Part shown: positions 1 through 7,883 of the stretch, in pieces
Layout of the letters: each line of letters starts with the position of its first letter
How positions within the stretch are numbered: the first letter of the stretch is position 1
Source of the DNA: Candidatus Woesearchaeota archaeon
GTDB lineage: Archaea > Nanobdellota > Nanobdellia > SCGC-AAA011-G17 > UBA489
NCBI GenBank assembly: GCA_018302985.1
Contig: JAGVZA010000004.1
Span: forward strand, 1-64,000
DNA length: 64,000 nucleotides
Reading direction: 5' to 3'
Translations under genes and position numbers: made by a program
The notes under the pieces: model-generated
What the model saw: the letters and a program-made list of their open reading frames with translations, nothing else
Told to the model about the DNA's origin: nothing
The model's database searches: none

Positions 1-288
1 GGCTAGGACTTCCATCCCCCCTACTGATCTTAGGTTTGGTGAGCCGTTACCTCGCCAACAGCCTAATCAGCCGCCGACTCATCTTACGGCATTACTTTTG
101 AAAACAACGACCTTCCAGTGCGTAGTTTTTATCCGGGTTTAACCTCAGTTTCCCGAGGATATCCCAGACCGTAAGGCAGATTATCGACGTGTTACTGAGC
201 CTTGTGCCAGTACTCTTGCGAGCCTGTGACTTGCATGCCTTGAGTGGAACTCCACTAGCAGCGACCTCCCGCAGGATCAACGGGAATT
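1..288 (-). rRNA. 16S ribosomal RNA, 5' part (cut by window edge)
   Basis: Read on the minus strand, the sequence begins AATTCCCGTTGATCCTGC, the conserved 5' end of archaeal 16S rRNA (usually ATTCCGGTTGATCCTGC). Further in, AAGGCATGCAAGTC and GGCGGCTGATTAGG-like segments match the helix regions near E. coli positions 50 and 250. Only about 288 nt lie in the window; the gene continues to the left of base 1. ORF 92..409 is an artefact of this gene. The AT-rich flank and one unusual C in the first helix (CCCGTTGATCC) fit a divergent lineage such as DPANN, but the fragment is too short to place it. Confidence 0.95.
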
Positions 289-447
289 GTTCTGGACCGC
301 TAAAGACTTTTCCATTATATACATGATTTATTGAATAGTTGGTTGTCGCACCATGCGACATGTCATCCATCATACGTTGGTACGTACTCATGACCAACAT
401 GCTCATCATTTGCTCAGAGCACGTTGTTTTTGAGCATAAAAAATTGA

Positions 448-484
448 GAAGAATAATTGTTTTTATGATTGATACTTATTCTTC
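448..484. repeat. 9-bp inverted repeat at the start of the pre-rRNA leader
   Basis: GAAGAATAA (448-456) and TTATTCTTC (476-484) are perfect inverted arms with a 19-nt loop. It falls where transcription from the rRNA promoter should begin, so it could form a 5' leader hairpin or part of the pre-rRNA processing stem. The 3' side of such a stem lies outside the window. Confidence 0.4.
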
Positions 485-514
485 ATGCATGGTAGGAGTT
501 GGAGCAAAAAACGG

Positions 515-524
515 ATTTATAAAG
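515..524 (-). promoter_or_regulatory. TATA box of the 16S rRNA promoter
   Basis: Minus-strand CTTTATAAAT is a strong archaeal box A, preceded by an A-rich BRE-like stretch (GAAATAAAACGATAG). With the usual spacing, transcription would start near 490, giving a pre-16S leader of about 200 nt. The 290-660 region otherwise shows no convincing gene; ORF 339..578 has no recognisable family. The leader lies opposite that ORF. Confidence 0.6.
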
Positions 525-661
525 CTATCGTTTTATTTCGCTCTTTTGGAAATTATTTTAATGTTCCTGAGACTGTGAGCACTAAATTATTTTTTAGTAA
601 CTGAGAAAATTTTTATCTTTGTACTTATTTTCTAGATAAAGAATATAAAAAAATAAAAGGA

Positions 662-769
662 TTATGAAGCTTGCGCTTTACGTCTGCGCTTCTCTCTTCT
701 AATACGCTTTCTTTGCCACTTCCAGCGCATCTGTCTCTTTTTCTTCCAACGTCTAGAACTGCGTTTCAT
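662..769 (-). CDS. rpl41e: Ribosomal protein eL41
   Basis: Too short for the ORF track and opposite the false ORF 671..913. The minus strand encodes 35 residues ending MRWKWQRKRIRREKRRRKAQ-AS, which matches the universal eL41 pattern MRAKWRKKRMRRLKRKRRK: a single Arg/Lys-rich helix that bridges the two ribosomal subunits. The longest ATG start is at 769. The family length (about 25 aa) favours the internal ATG at 730, giving 22 aa. About 60% of residues are basic. No Shine-Dalgarno sequence decides between the starts. Annotation pipelines usually miss this gene. Confidence 0.8.
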   Translation of the reverse strand: MKRSSRRWKKKRQMRWKWQRKRIRREKRRRKAQAS

Positions 770-920
770 GTAGTCTTCTTGCTCTTTTTTTCTTCTTTTA
801 AAGGTTGTGGTCTCTCTTTTTCCAGGCTAAATTATTCTTCTTTTGTTTTGTTTGTTTTTCTTTTGACTTCTTTTGCTTTTTTTCACAACTCTTATAAGGG
901 ACTTCTGTTATAGTTGTTGT

Positions 921-1160
921 ATGGTGTTAGCAGAATTATTTCCGAGAATGCCTGAAGTGAGCTGGTTAGATAACATTTGTTTTATCATTCTTGTTTTGTC
1001 TGCTTTTAACTGGGTTGCATTTGCTTTTTGGGATATTAATATTGTTACCTTTATTCCTGATCTTACTTTACAGAAATTTGTTTATGTTATTATTGGACTT
1101 TCTGGATTCAAAGCCTTATTTTTTTGGAAGAAATGCCTAGCTTGCTCCAGAGTTGAGTAA
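921..1160 (+). CDS. DUF378 family small membrane protein
   Basis: About 79 residues with two hydrophobic segments. The pattern FIILVLSAFNWVAFAF followed by VYVIIGLSGFKAL matches DUF378 (typically 'GALNWGLVG...YxLVGLSGL'). Function of the family is unknown. The start is chosen at 921 rather than the tracked 873: a CTTATAAG TATA box at 891-898 sits about 26 nt before ATG 921, the leaderless spacing used throughout this window. The palindromic TATA could also serve the opposite-strand eL41 gene. The 3' end overlaps the convergent glycosyltransferase by 24 nt. Confidence 0.7.
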   Translation: MVLAELFPRMPEVSWLDNICFIILVLSAFNWVAFAFWDINIVTFIPDLTLQKFVYVIIGLSGFKALFFWKKCLACSRVE

Positions 1161-2051
1161 TTCTTTTACTCTTTTAATATAGTTTTTTAAGTTTATTATC
1201 TCTTGATTGTAAGGATCAATTTTTTCTGCTTCCTCCACTGTTTTTGCAGCTTCTTCTATCTGTTTATTTTTCATATAAGCAATCGCTAATCCAAGATAGG
1301 TCTTGATATTGTTGGGGTTTAAGAGCAATGATTTTTTATAATACTGGATTGCCTTGGGATAATCTTCCTTGAAATTGTAATGGATAATTCCCATGTCCCT
1401 GTAGACTTTTGCTTTGTTTTCAAATTGATCTATTTTTTCTTCGTAGATTTTCAAATACTGCAGTTGTTTAGCCTTATGGACGCGTTCTCCTTTTTCGAAT
1501 TGATAATGATGGATTACTATTGCAGTTTGCTGTATTCTTTTTTTGTCTTTAATGGATGCATCTACGGATTCATGGACTGGACTAGAGAATTTTATTTCTT
1601 TAGTATTTCTAAATAAGCGAATGATATTACAACTGATGAACCCCATAAACTCTTTAGCCTCTGGAATTTTCTGATTGACTAGCTTAAAGCCTAATAATTT
1701 TCTATCGTTAGTATAACTGACTTGGACAAAAGTATAAGCATCATATCCTTTGCTCTTTGTTAACTCTTTGATGACTAGATGGTCTTCTTTGCTGAGTACT
1801 TCATCCGCATCTAAGACTAAAATCCATTCTTTTGTTGCTTTTGACAGCGCAAAATTTCTCGCTTTACTGAAATCATTGTCCCATTTGTAGGAAAACACAT
1901 TCGGAGTATATTTTCTTGCTACTGCAACTGTTCTATCTAAGGATCCAGCGTCAACAATAATAATTTCATCTACTAGTTCTTGTACAGATTTGATTGCTTG
2001 CTCTAGATATTTTTCTTCATCACGAACAATCATACATAAGGAAATACTCAT
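1137..2051 (-). CDS. Family 2 glycosyltransferase with C-terminal TPR repeats
   Basis: Residues 1-90 carry the GT2 signature: MSISLCMIVRDEEKYL at the start, then IIIVDAGSLDRTVAVA and the metal-binding DXD-type LVLDADEVLS. This is the WaaE/SPBc2-like branch that transfers a sugar from an NDP-sugar to a glycan or lipid. The C-terminal third (about 210-300) holds two to three TPR-like helical pairs (KAIQYYKKSLLLNPNN is one). No transmembrane segment, so probably a cytoplasmic enzyme acting at the membrane surface. It stands alone, with no other glycan gene beside it; the acceptor is unknown. Confidence 0.85.
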   Translation of the reverse strand: MSISLCMIVRDEEKYLEQAIKSVQELVDEIIIVDAGSLDRTVAVARKYTPNVFSYKWDNDFSKARNFALSKATKEWILVLDADEVLSKEDHLVIKELTKSKGYDAYTFVQVSYTNDRKLLGFKLVNQKIPEAKEFMGFISCNIIRLFRNTKEIKFSSPVHESVDASIKDKKRIQQTAIVIHHYQFEKGERVHKAKQLQYLKIYEEKIDQFENKAKVYRDMGIIHYNFKEDYPKAIQYYKKSLLLNPNNIKTYLGLAIAYMKNKQIEEAAKTVEEAEKIDPYNQEIINLKNYIKRVKELLNSGAS

Positions 2052-2169
2052 GTGTTTGCTAATTTTTTCATCCCTATAAATTTTTCTGTCGTTAGCTTTA
2101 TATAGAAGTTCTGCTTCAAGAATTCTATGAGTTTAGGTTGTGTAAACATTATAACTATTTCTACTCAAT

Positions 2170-2265
2170 TCTTGAGGGGGGACTATCTGTAACCCAATCA
2201 TTATTCTGCGGGAAAAAGAGGTGTCTTTTCTACTCGCTTTTAATGACCAGCTGTCTCCCTCAAGA
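2170..2265. ncRNA. Candidate structured RNA / long hairpin between divergent genes
   Basis: TCTTGAGGG (2170-2178) pairs with CCCTCAAGA (2257-2265), extended by G-U and G-C pairs to about 12 bp. Inside it, GCGGGAAAAG and CTTTT...TCGC can form a second stem. It lies in a 258-nt gap between divergent genes, where a terminator is not expected. The strand cannot be decided. It does not match tRNA, SRP or RNase P patterns that I know. Confidence 0.3.
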
Positions 2266-2308
2266 TTGCATTGCTAACCTTTATTAATCTCATTTTCTTT
2301 ACACCAAC

Positions 2309-2596
2309 ATGGTTACTCAAGAACAAGTTATTACTCAATTGAAAAAAGTGCAAGATCCAGAATTAGGTTTAGATGTCTGGACTTTGGGACTCATTTATAC
2401 TATTACTATTGAGAAAACTAAGATTCTTATTAAAATGACTTTGACTACGCCTATGTGTCCTTTTGGTCCGATGATGATTGCTGATGTAGAAAAACGAGTT
2501 AAAGAATTAAAAGGGGTTAAAGTTGCAAAAGTTGAAATTACTTTTAATCCTCCTTGGAAACCGACGGAAGAAATTCGTGAATTATTAGGTGTTTAA
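2309..2596 (+). CDS. MIP18/PaaD family (DUF59) Fe-S assembly protein
   Basis: Ninety-five residues spanning one complete MIP18-like domain: VQDPELGLDVWTLGLIY, then LTTPMCPFGPMM with the conserved Cys, and the closing FNPPWKPTEEIRELLGV. Proteins of this family (SufT, MIP18, PaaD) help mature Fe-S proteins in the cytoplasm. It is convergent with the E2 gene, separated by 2 nt. No other SUF gene is adjacent. The family assignment is firm; the exact client is not. Confidence 0.9.
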   Translation: MVTQEQVITQLKKVQDPELGLDVWTLGLIYTITIEKTKILIKMTLTTPMCPFGPMMIADVEKRVKELKGVKVAKVEITFNPPWKPTEEIRELLGV

Positions 2597-2598
2597 TC

Positions 2599-3894
2599 TT
2601 ATTCTACTAAGAACATATCAGGATCTACTAGATGTGTCATGACTTCATTTAAGAAACGAGCAGCTTCAGCACCATCGATAATTCTATGATCAAAAGATAA
2701 GGATAAAGTCATCATGTGTCTGATTTCTATTTTTCCATTTCTGACTACTGGTCTTTCTTGGATTTTTCCTAAGCCTAGATTAGCAACTTCTGGATAATTG
2801 ATAATGGGGGTAGCATAAGTGCCTCCTAAACTTCCTACATTGGTAATAGTGAAGGTTCCTCCTTTCATATCTGCTAAGTCTATAGTTCTCTTTCTTGCTC
2901 CTATTGCTAGTGTTGTTATTTCTTTAGCTAAATCAATAAGCTTTTTCAGTTGCACATTTTTTATCACTGGCACAATGAGTCCTTCTTCAGTATCTACTGC
3001 GATACCAATATTATAATATTTTTTAATAATGATCTCTTGATTTACGTCATCAATCATAGCATTGAGCAAGGGATGTTTTTCCAATGCAGGAATTAATGCT
3101 TTGATAATGAAAGGCAAATAAGTCAAGTGTACTCCTTCTTTTTCACATTTGTCTTTTTCCTTTTCTCTAATTTCTACTAAATGTGTGACGTCGCATTCAT
3201 CCATGTGCGTGACTAAAGCAGTGGACATTTGTGACTTAATCATATTATTGGCAATAGTTTTTCTTAAACCATGCAATGGAACGTGCTCTACATATCCATA
3301 GAAATCATACTTCTTGACGACTTTAATGTCTGAATGTGTAACTATTTTCTTTTCTGTTGGAGCTGCACTATTGACATCCTCTTCAGTAATTTGACCATGG
3401 CTTCCAGAACCTTTAATGTCTGATAAATCTACTCCTAATTCTTTTGCTAATTTGCGTACTGCTGGCAATGCAAGAATATCTTCCTGTTTTGTTGTTTGGA
3501 CTTCAGTTTTTACTTCTAGTGTTGGAACTGGAATGTCTTCAGCTTCTTCTAACTCACCTACAACTCCTACAGATTTGAATTTCTTTTCTGTTCTTATTTC
3601 TTTTTTAGGAGCAGCAGTTTCTTTTTTTGCTGGCGTTGTTGGTTTTGCTGTAGATGCTTTTCCTTTTTCGTCAATAACAATCATGACTTGTCCTACATTG
3701 ACTACTTTTCCTTGAGCGACTAGAATTTTTGCAACTTTTCCTGCAACTGGAGAGGGAATATCTACTACTGCTTTATCAGTTTCTACTTTTACTAGGACTT
3801 GATCTTGCTTGACCATGTCTCCTTCTTTGACCAGCCATTGGACTATCTCTCCTTCAGTGATACCTTCTCCAACGTCTGGGAATTTGAAATCCAT
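2599..3894 (-). CDS. pdhC: 2-oxoacid (pyruvate) dehydrogenase E2, dihydrolipoamide acyltransferase
   Basis: Domain order: one N-terminal lipoyl domain (residues 1-75; lipoylated Lys in VETDKAVVDIPSP), a Pro/Ala/Lys-rich linker, a peripheral subunit-binding domain (about 142-176, LPAVRKLAKELGVDLSDIKG), another linker, and the catalytic domain (about 200-431) with the active-site motif DHRIIDGAEAARF. It transfers the acyl group from E1 to CoA. Last gene of the E1alpha-lplA-E1beta-E2 operon. Its ATG overlaps the ancestral E1beta stop as TAATG, a translational-coupling arrangement. E3 is not in the window. Confidence 0.95.
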   Translation of the reverse strand: MDFKFPDVGEGITEGEIVQWLVKEGDMVKQDQVLVKVETDKAVVDIPSPVAGKVAKILVAQGKVVNVGQVMIVIDEKGKASTAKPTTPAKKETAAPKKEIRTEKKFKSVGVVGELEEAEDIPVPTLEVKTEVQTTKQEDILALPAVRKLAKELGVDLSDIKGSGSHGQITEEDVNSAAPTEKKIVTHSDIKVVKKYDFYGYVEHVPLHGLRKTIANNMIKSQMSTALVTHMDECDVTHLVEIREKEKDKCEKEGVHLTYLPFIIKALIPALEKHPLLNAMIDDVNQEIIIKKYYNIGIAVDTEEGLIVPVIKNVQLKKLIDLAKEITTLAIGARKRTIDLADMKGGTFTITNVGSLGGTYATPIINYPEVANLGLGKIQERPVVRNGKIEIRHMMTLSLSFDHRIIDGAEAARFLNEVMTHLVDPDMFLVE

Positions 3895-3913
3895 TAGAAC
3901 ATCATGACCTCAT

Positions 3914-4792
3914 CTATGGCTTTGCAAATACGAGCAGGATTTGTAAGATAGCTTTTTCTTGGATACGAGTTGCAATTTCTGCTCCCCATCCACCAGATCT
4001 AGGAGCTTCATGGACTATAATACAACGACCTGTTTTTTTGACAGATTCAATAATTGTTTCCGAATCTAAAGGACAGATAGTTCGTACATCAATAATTTCA
4101 CAAGAGATACTTCTTTCTTTCATCTTTTCTGCAGCACGCTGACATTCTCTAATCATGGAACCCCAAGCAACTAAAGTTATATCCTTTCCTTCTTGCAGTA
4201 TTTTTGCTTTTCCTAAAGGGATTACATATTCTTTTGTTGGCACTTCTTCTTTGATAGCACGATAAATTCTTTTTGGTTCGAAGAAAATAACTGGATCTGG
4301 ATCACGAATTGCTGCAATCAATAATCCTTTTGCTTCTGCAGGAGAAGAGGGAATAACTACTTTTAATCCTGGGATGTGTGCATACAACGCTTCCATACTT
4401 TCTGAGTGATGTTCTAAAGCTCTGATGCCACCACCATAGGGAACACGCAAGACCATAGGACAAGTAAATCTTCCCCGAGAACGATTTCGTAAACGAGCAG
4501 CATGTGATATTAACTGATTGAATGCTGGATAGACAAAACCATCGAATTGAATTTCTGCTACTGGTTTTAATCCATAAGCTGCCATGCCTATAGAAGTTCC
4601 AACAATACCTGACTCTGCCAGAGGTGTATCCATGACTCTTGCTGTTCCAAATTTCTTTTGCAACCCCGTTGTAACTCTAAATACACCACCTTCATGACCA
4701 ACGTCTTCACCTAAAACGACAACACTTTTATCTTTAGCCATTTCTTGATGCAACGCAAGATTGATTGCTTCGACGATGTTAAGCTGGGACAT
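3914..4792 (-). CDS. pdhB: 2-oxoacid dehydrogenase E1 beta, C-terminus disrupted
   Basis: The first about 280 residues are a normal E1beta (LGEDVG, DTPLAESGIVG, IQFDGFVYPAFNQL, LRVPYGGG, EAPRSGGWGAEIATRIQEKA). After EKAIL the frame ends in an unrelated QILLVFAKP, about 30 residues short of the family length of roughly 325. In another frame, bases about 3951 to 3894 encode YLTNPARICKAIDEVMMF and stop as TAATG on the E2 start, exactly the expected E1beta tail. About 25 residues of the family C-terminal segment are missing, and the flanks are out of frame. It is either a real frameshifting deletion or an assembly error. The lost part contributes to the dimer interface, so activity is doubtful. 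Confidence 0.85.
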   Translation of the reverse strand: MSQLNIVEAINLALHQEMAKDKSVVVLGEDVGHEGGVFRVTTGLQKKFGTARVMDTPLAESGIVGTSIGMAAYGLKPVAEIQFDGFVYPAFNQLISHAARLRNRSRGRFTCPMVLRVPYGGGIRALEHHSESMEALYAHIPGLKVVIPSSPAEAKGLLIAAIRDPDPVIFFEPKRIYRAIKEEVPTKEYVIPLGKAKILQEGKDITLVAWGSMIRECQRAAEKMKERSISCEIIDVRTICPLDSETIIESVKKTGRCIIVHEAPRSGGWGAEIATRIQEKAILQILLVFAKP

Positions 4793-5614
4793 CTAACTCA
4801 CTACCTCTGCACGATATGCCCCTAAGGGTGCTCCTTTTGGTAGCCAGCATAATCCTCTTTCACCAACTCCTTGGAACCAGCTTGGATCATGATACTGTTG
4901 TTTTAATCTTTCTATTTCTGTTTGTTCATCTACTGTGAAACTCTGCACTTTATATCTTCCTTCTGTTAATCCTACTGCTAGAGTTTCATGTAATTTTTGC
5001 AATGTAATATTTGAGCTGTGCTGTGTAATCCATGTTATTTGTCCTTCTAATTCTCTTACATCAGCTTCATCATATAATCCTTTTTTCATAAGTGCAACCA
5101 TTCTTTCTGCAAGATTGTATACTGGACGATCGTAGAGAATAATTCCTTGTTGCATCACACATCCGTTACTAATTCTTTGTGCATTTCCTGAAACTTTTTT
5201 ACCTTCTATATAGAAATCATTTTTATTAGTAATAGTAACTGGTAAACCTAAACTTGCAAGCGCTGTTGCTATTTTTCCGCAAAACAACTCATACAGCATT
5301 GTAGTATCTATAGCTGGTGTTGGAAAAAAAACACTATAAGAAAAATCATATTTTGTATCATGATACACTGCTCTTCCCCCACTTGTTGCTCTTACAACCC
5401 TTACTCCATGTTGTATACAGGCTTCCTGATTTACATCTTCGATTGCTTGGGGTTTAGCTATTGATAGTGCAGGTTCCCAATGATTAAATATTAAGGTAGG
5501 TGGGCTTTTTTTTGTAGCTACTTGCTGATGCAATACTTCATCTATAGCAATAATCTCTGCAGGATCACGTACTTTTGCTTCAATTACTCTCCACATCATT
5601 TGTTCCAAACTCAT
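4793..5614 (-). CDS. lplA: Lipoate-protein ligase A
   Basis: A BPL/LplA catalytic domain: RRATSGGRAVYHD-type motif (VRATSGGRAVYHD), the catalytic Lys context NDFYIEGKKVSGNAQR, then a C-terminal accessory part. It activates lipoate with ATP and attaches it to the E2 lipoyl lysine. Placement inside the operon, overlapping E1alpha by 4 nt (ATGA) and abutting E1beta, ties it to the complex. It implies salvage of free lipoate; no LipA or LipB appears here. Confidence 0.93.
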   Translation of the reverse strand: MSLEQMMWRVIEAKVRDPAEIIAIDEVLHQQVATKKSPPTLIFNHWEPALSIAKPQAIEDVNQEACIQHGVRVVRATSGGRAVYHDTKYDFSYSVFFPTPAIDTTMLYELFCGKIATALASLGLPVTITNKNDFYIEGKKVSGNAQRISNGCVMQQGIILYDRPVYNLAERMVALMKKGLYDEADVRELEGQITWITQHSSNITLQKLHETLAVGLTEGRYKVQSFTVDEQTEIERLKQQYHDPSWFQGVGERGLCWLPKGAPLGAYRAEVVS

Positions 5615-6690
5615 TCCTCCTTCGCCTCTAGATTTTTTTGGAGATATTCGAATTGCTCTTTGAGTTCTGAAGTCATTTCAGCATACATGTATTTGAACAT
5701 GTCCTCTGGTTTTGTTGCTGCTGCAACTTTTTCTGCTTTTGCAATAGCTGCTTCTATTTGTTTTGCACATCTTTTTACTAAATCCTCTTCATATTTTTTA
5801 TTCCAGATTCCTTTTTTCTGTAAATAAATTTTGAATCGTTTAATGGGATCACGTTCTTGCCAATATTTGACTTCTTTATCAGAACGATAGAGTGTTGGAT
5901 CATCAGCTGTTGTATGTGGACCAATTCTGTAAGTTAAGGATTCAATCAATGTTGGGCCTTTTCCTTTTCTTGCATTTTCCACAGCCTCTTTTGTTGCTGC
6001 ATACAATGCTAAAGCATCATTACCATCTACCTGAATACCTGGAAAACCATAAGCAATTGCTTTTTGAGCGATAGTTTTACTTGCAGTTTGGATATGTCTT
6101 GGTGTAGAAATAGCCCATTGATTGTTTTGACAAAAAAGAATACAAGGTGCTTTGAAAACTCCAGCAAAATTCATTGCTTCATGGAAATCTCCTTCTGAGG
6201 TTCCACCATCACCGAGAGCTGCTACTGCAACTACTTTATGGCCTTTGATATTGGCTGCCATAGCTACTCCAACACCATGTAATGTTTGTGAACCTACTGG
6301 GACTGAAAGAGGAAAGTTATTGATGCCTTTGGGAGATCGATTTCCTTCTTCACATCCCATGAATGTTAAGTAAAATAATTCTAGGGGAGCATCACGCGCT
6401 AATAGAATTCCTAATTCTCTGAATGATGGAAAGAACCAATCTTGTTTTTGCATAGCAAACCCAACTGCTACTTGCGCTTCTTGTCCTAACACTTGCGCGA
6501 ATGTTCCCATGCGACCAGAACGTTGCAAAGCTAATGCCTTAGTATCTGCCATGCGAGTTAAGACCATACACTCATACATCTTTTTTAACTCAGTAACAGA
6601 GAGTTTTGGCTCTAATAACTTATCAACATTTCCCTCTTTATCTAGAATCTGTAAGAATTTTCCTTCTAATGGATTGAAGTGTTCAATCAT
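5611..6690 (-). CDS. pdhA: 2-oxoacid (pyruvate) dehydrogenase E1 alpha
   Basis: A full-length (359 aa) E1alpha. The thiamine diphosphate motif GDGGTSEGDFHEAMNFAG followed by CQNNQWAIS is intact, as is the loop YRIGPHTTADDPTLYR. It decarboxylates the 2-oxoacid and forms the lipoyl-bound acyl group with E1beta. First gene of the operon. Upstream minus-strand ACATTTAAGAG could be its TATA, and GCAGGTG about 12 nt before the ATG is a weak Shine-Dalgarno. Pyruvate specificity is inferred from the overall E1 type, not proven. Confidence 0.92.
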   Translation of the reverse strand: MIEHFNPLEGKFLQILDKEGNVDKLLEPKLSVTELKKMYECMVLTRMADTKALALQRSGRMGTFAQVLGQEAQVAVGFAMQKQDWFFPSFRELGILLARDAPLELFYLTFMGCEEGNRSPKGINNFPLSVPVGSQTLHGVGVAMAANIKGHKVVAVAALGDGGTSEGDFHEAMNFAGVFKAPCILFCQNNQWAISTPRHIQTASKTIAQKAIAYGFPGIQVDGNDALALYAATKEAVENARKGKGPTLIESLTYRIGPHTTADDPTLYRSDKEVKYWQERDPIKRFKIYLQKKGIWNKKYEEDLVKRCAKQIEAAIAKAEKVAAATKPEDMFKYMYAEMTSELKEQFEYLQKNLEAKEE

Positions 6691-6745
6691 CCTCTTTTTT
6701 CACCTGCTTTTTAACTTCTTTTTCTTCTCTTAAATGTTATCTTTT

Positions 6746-7033
6746 TTATCCTATTCTTGTTCCTTTACTGATTGCTTTTCTTAACTTAGAGTTATTGTTA
6801 TAAGTCCACAATACTTTTTCATCATGAACTATAATTTTTCCACTATACTCGAGATAGTCAATGATGCTCATCAATGTTTGATGCATAACTTGTTTAGGTA
6901 ATCTTCTTTTTAGTTCAGCGATAGTTAACATTTCATCAGCATTCATGAGTGTTTCCTCTACCATAAGTAAAGTATTTAGTGTTGGTGATCTTTGTTCACT
7001 ATATTCGCGTTTGCGTAGTTTTATCTCTAACAT
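6746..7033 (-). CDS. Small winged-helix-like DNA-binding protein (autoregulator candidate)
   Basis: Ninety-five residues. The middle (MLTIAELKRRLPKQVMHQTLMSIIDYLEYSGKIIVHDEKVLWTY, cited in parts) has the helix-helix-helix-wing pattern of a wHTH: MLTIAELKRRLP, then a recognition-like helix TLMSIIDYLEYSG, then a wing KIIVHDEKVLW. No named family recognised. Two tandem palindromes cover its start codon and predicted transcription start, as expected of a self-repressing regulator. It sits between the PDH operon and a thioredoxin-like gene on the same strand. Confidence 0.65.
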   Translation of the reverse strand: MLEIKLRKREYSEQRSPTLNTLLMVEETLMNADEMLTIAELKRRLPKQVMHQTLMSIIDYLEYSGKIIVHDEKVLWTYNNNSKLRKAISKGTRIG

Positions 7034-7060
7034 ATCAACTGATATAATATCAAGTGATAT
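7032..7060. promoter_or_regulatory. Two tandem ATATCA-NN-TGATAT palindromes (operator candidate)
   Basis: ATATCAACTGATAT (7032-7045) is followed, 1 nt later, by ATATCAAGTGATAT (7047-7060). Each is a perfect 6-bp-arm palindrome with a 2-nt centre. They lie between the minus-strand TATA (about 7059-7066) and the ATG at 7033, so a bound protein would block transcription start. Confidence 0.6.
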
Positions 7061-7075
7061 ATAAACTTAACTCTT

Positions 7076-7381
7076 TTACTTTCCTACTGCCCATTTCTTG
7101 AAGGTTGCATAATCACAACTACCACACAACCATTTCTTTGTTGCAGTGTTGTAGAAGAAAGGAACTCCGCCACATTTGCCATTGTCCAATTGCTCGAATA
7201 ATTTTTGATTTTGGGAGTTATGCCATACTTCTAATTTAGTCACTTTTACTTTTTCTTCTTTTTCTAGACGGGCAATTAAGGGATTCATCTCTATACAGTG
7301 TGGACACTCAGTACCATAGAAATCATAGAGAATTGCTTCTTCTTGTTTAGCTTTAGGAGCTGCTTTTTTAGCTGCTGGCAT
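7076..7381 (-). CDS. Thioredoxin-fold protein with CPHC active site
   Basis: A 12-residue Ala/Lys-rich N-terminus precedes a thioredoxin fold: ILYDFYGTECPHCIEMNP with a DsbA-like CPHC redox pair, the cis-Pro loop GGVPFFYN, and a late CGSC pair near residue 88-91 that is not typical. No signal peptide, so cytoplasmic. It may transfer electrons from the thioredoxin reductase at 59.1 kb, though it is not linked to it. The second CxxC could bind metal or form an extra disulfide. Confidence 0.85.
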   Translation of the reverse strand: MPAAKKAAPKAKQEEAILYDFYGTECPHCIEMNPLIARLEKEEKVKVTKLEVWHNSQNQKLFEQLDNGKCGGVPFFYNTATKKWLCGSCDYATFKKWAVGK

Positions 7382-7433
7382 ACGATCACCTCTTTCTTAA
7401 ATGAAGATATTAAGTAATTTAAAAAGGTATCTT

Positions 7434-7844
7434 TTATAATTTCTGAGCTAACTGCAGATATCTTTGATAGTTTTCTTGACGTGCTTTTAATCTACTTGGT
7501 AAATGAGCACAGTTTTCATCATGTAGTAACTGCTGCATGAGTTTATCAGTTATTTTTCTATGCGTGAGGAAACCAGTAGTTAGTTCTGTAAATGTATAGC
7601 TCATAGTATGATTATCGCTTACATCTATTGCCAACAATTTTGGTTCTTCAAATCTTAAAGTTCCTAAATGAGGTATAAATTGTACATAGGGATTAAGATA
7701 AAATGTGACTTCTTCTCTCAGAGCAATTACGTCTGCTTGTTGCACGTAACCTGCAATAAATTCTGGTCTTCCTAGATTTACTACGCATATTTTTATTCTT
7801 TCTTCTTCTTTTCTTATTCTTTCTACTAAAGTTGCAATTTGCAT
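7434..7844 (-). CDS. Conserved-looking protein of unknown function
   Basis: 136 residues, soluble, no signal peptide. A helical start (IATLVERIRKEEERIKICVV) is followed by beta-rich text and a helical tail (RLKARQENYQRYLQLAQKL). I recognise no family. Codon use looks like its neighbours. It lies between the thioredoxin-like gene and the AbiE-like pair on the same strand, with gaps of 52 and 39 nt. Confidence 0.6.
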   Translation of the reverse strand: MQIATLVERIRKEEERIKICVVNLGRPEFIAGYVQQADVIALREEVTFYLNPYVQFIPHLGTLRFEEPKLLAIDVSDNHTMSYTFTELTTGFLTHRKITDKLMQQLLHDENCAHLPSRLKARQENYQRYLQLAQKL

Positions 7845-7883
7845 GTCTTTTCTTCCTTCATGCTTCTATAAATAGTTATCTTT

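Noticed and set aside
92-409. 105-aa ORF on the minus strand
   Set aside because: Lies within the 16S rRNA gene and its leader.
339-578. 79-aa ORF
   Set aside because: Lies over the rRNA promoter and leader, with no family resemblance.
671-913. 80-aa ORF
   Set aside because: Shadow of the eL41 gene on the other strand; composition is pyrimidine-driven.
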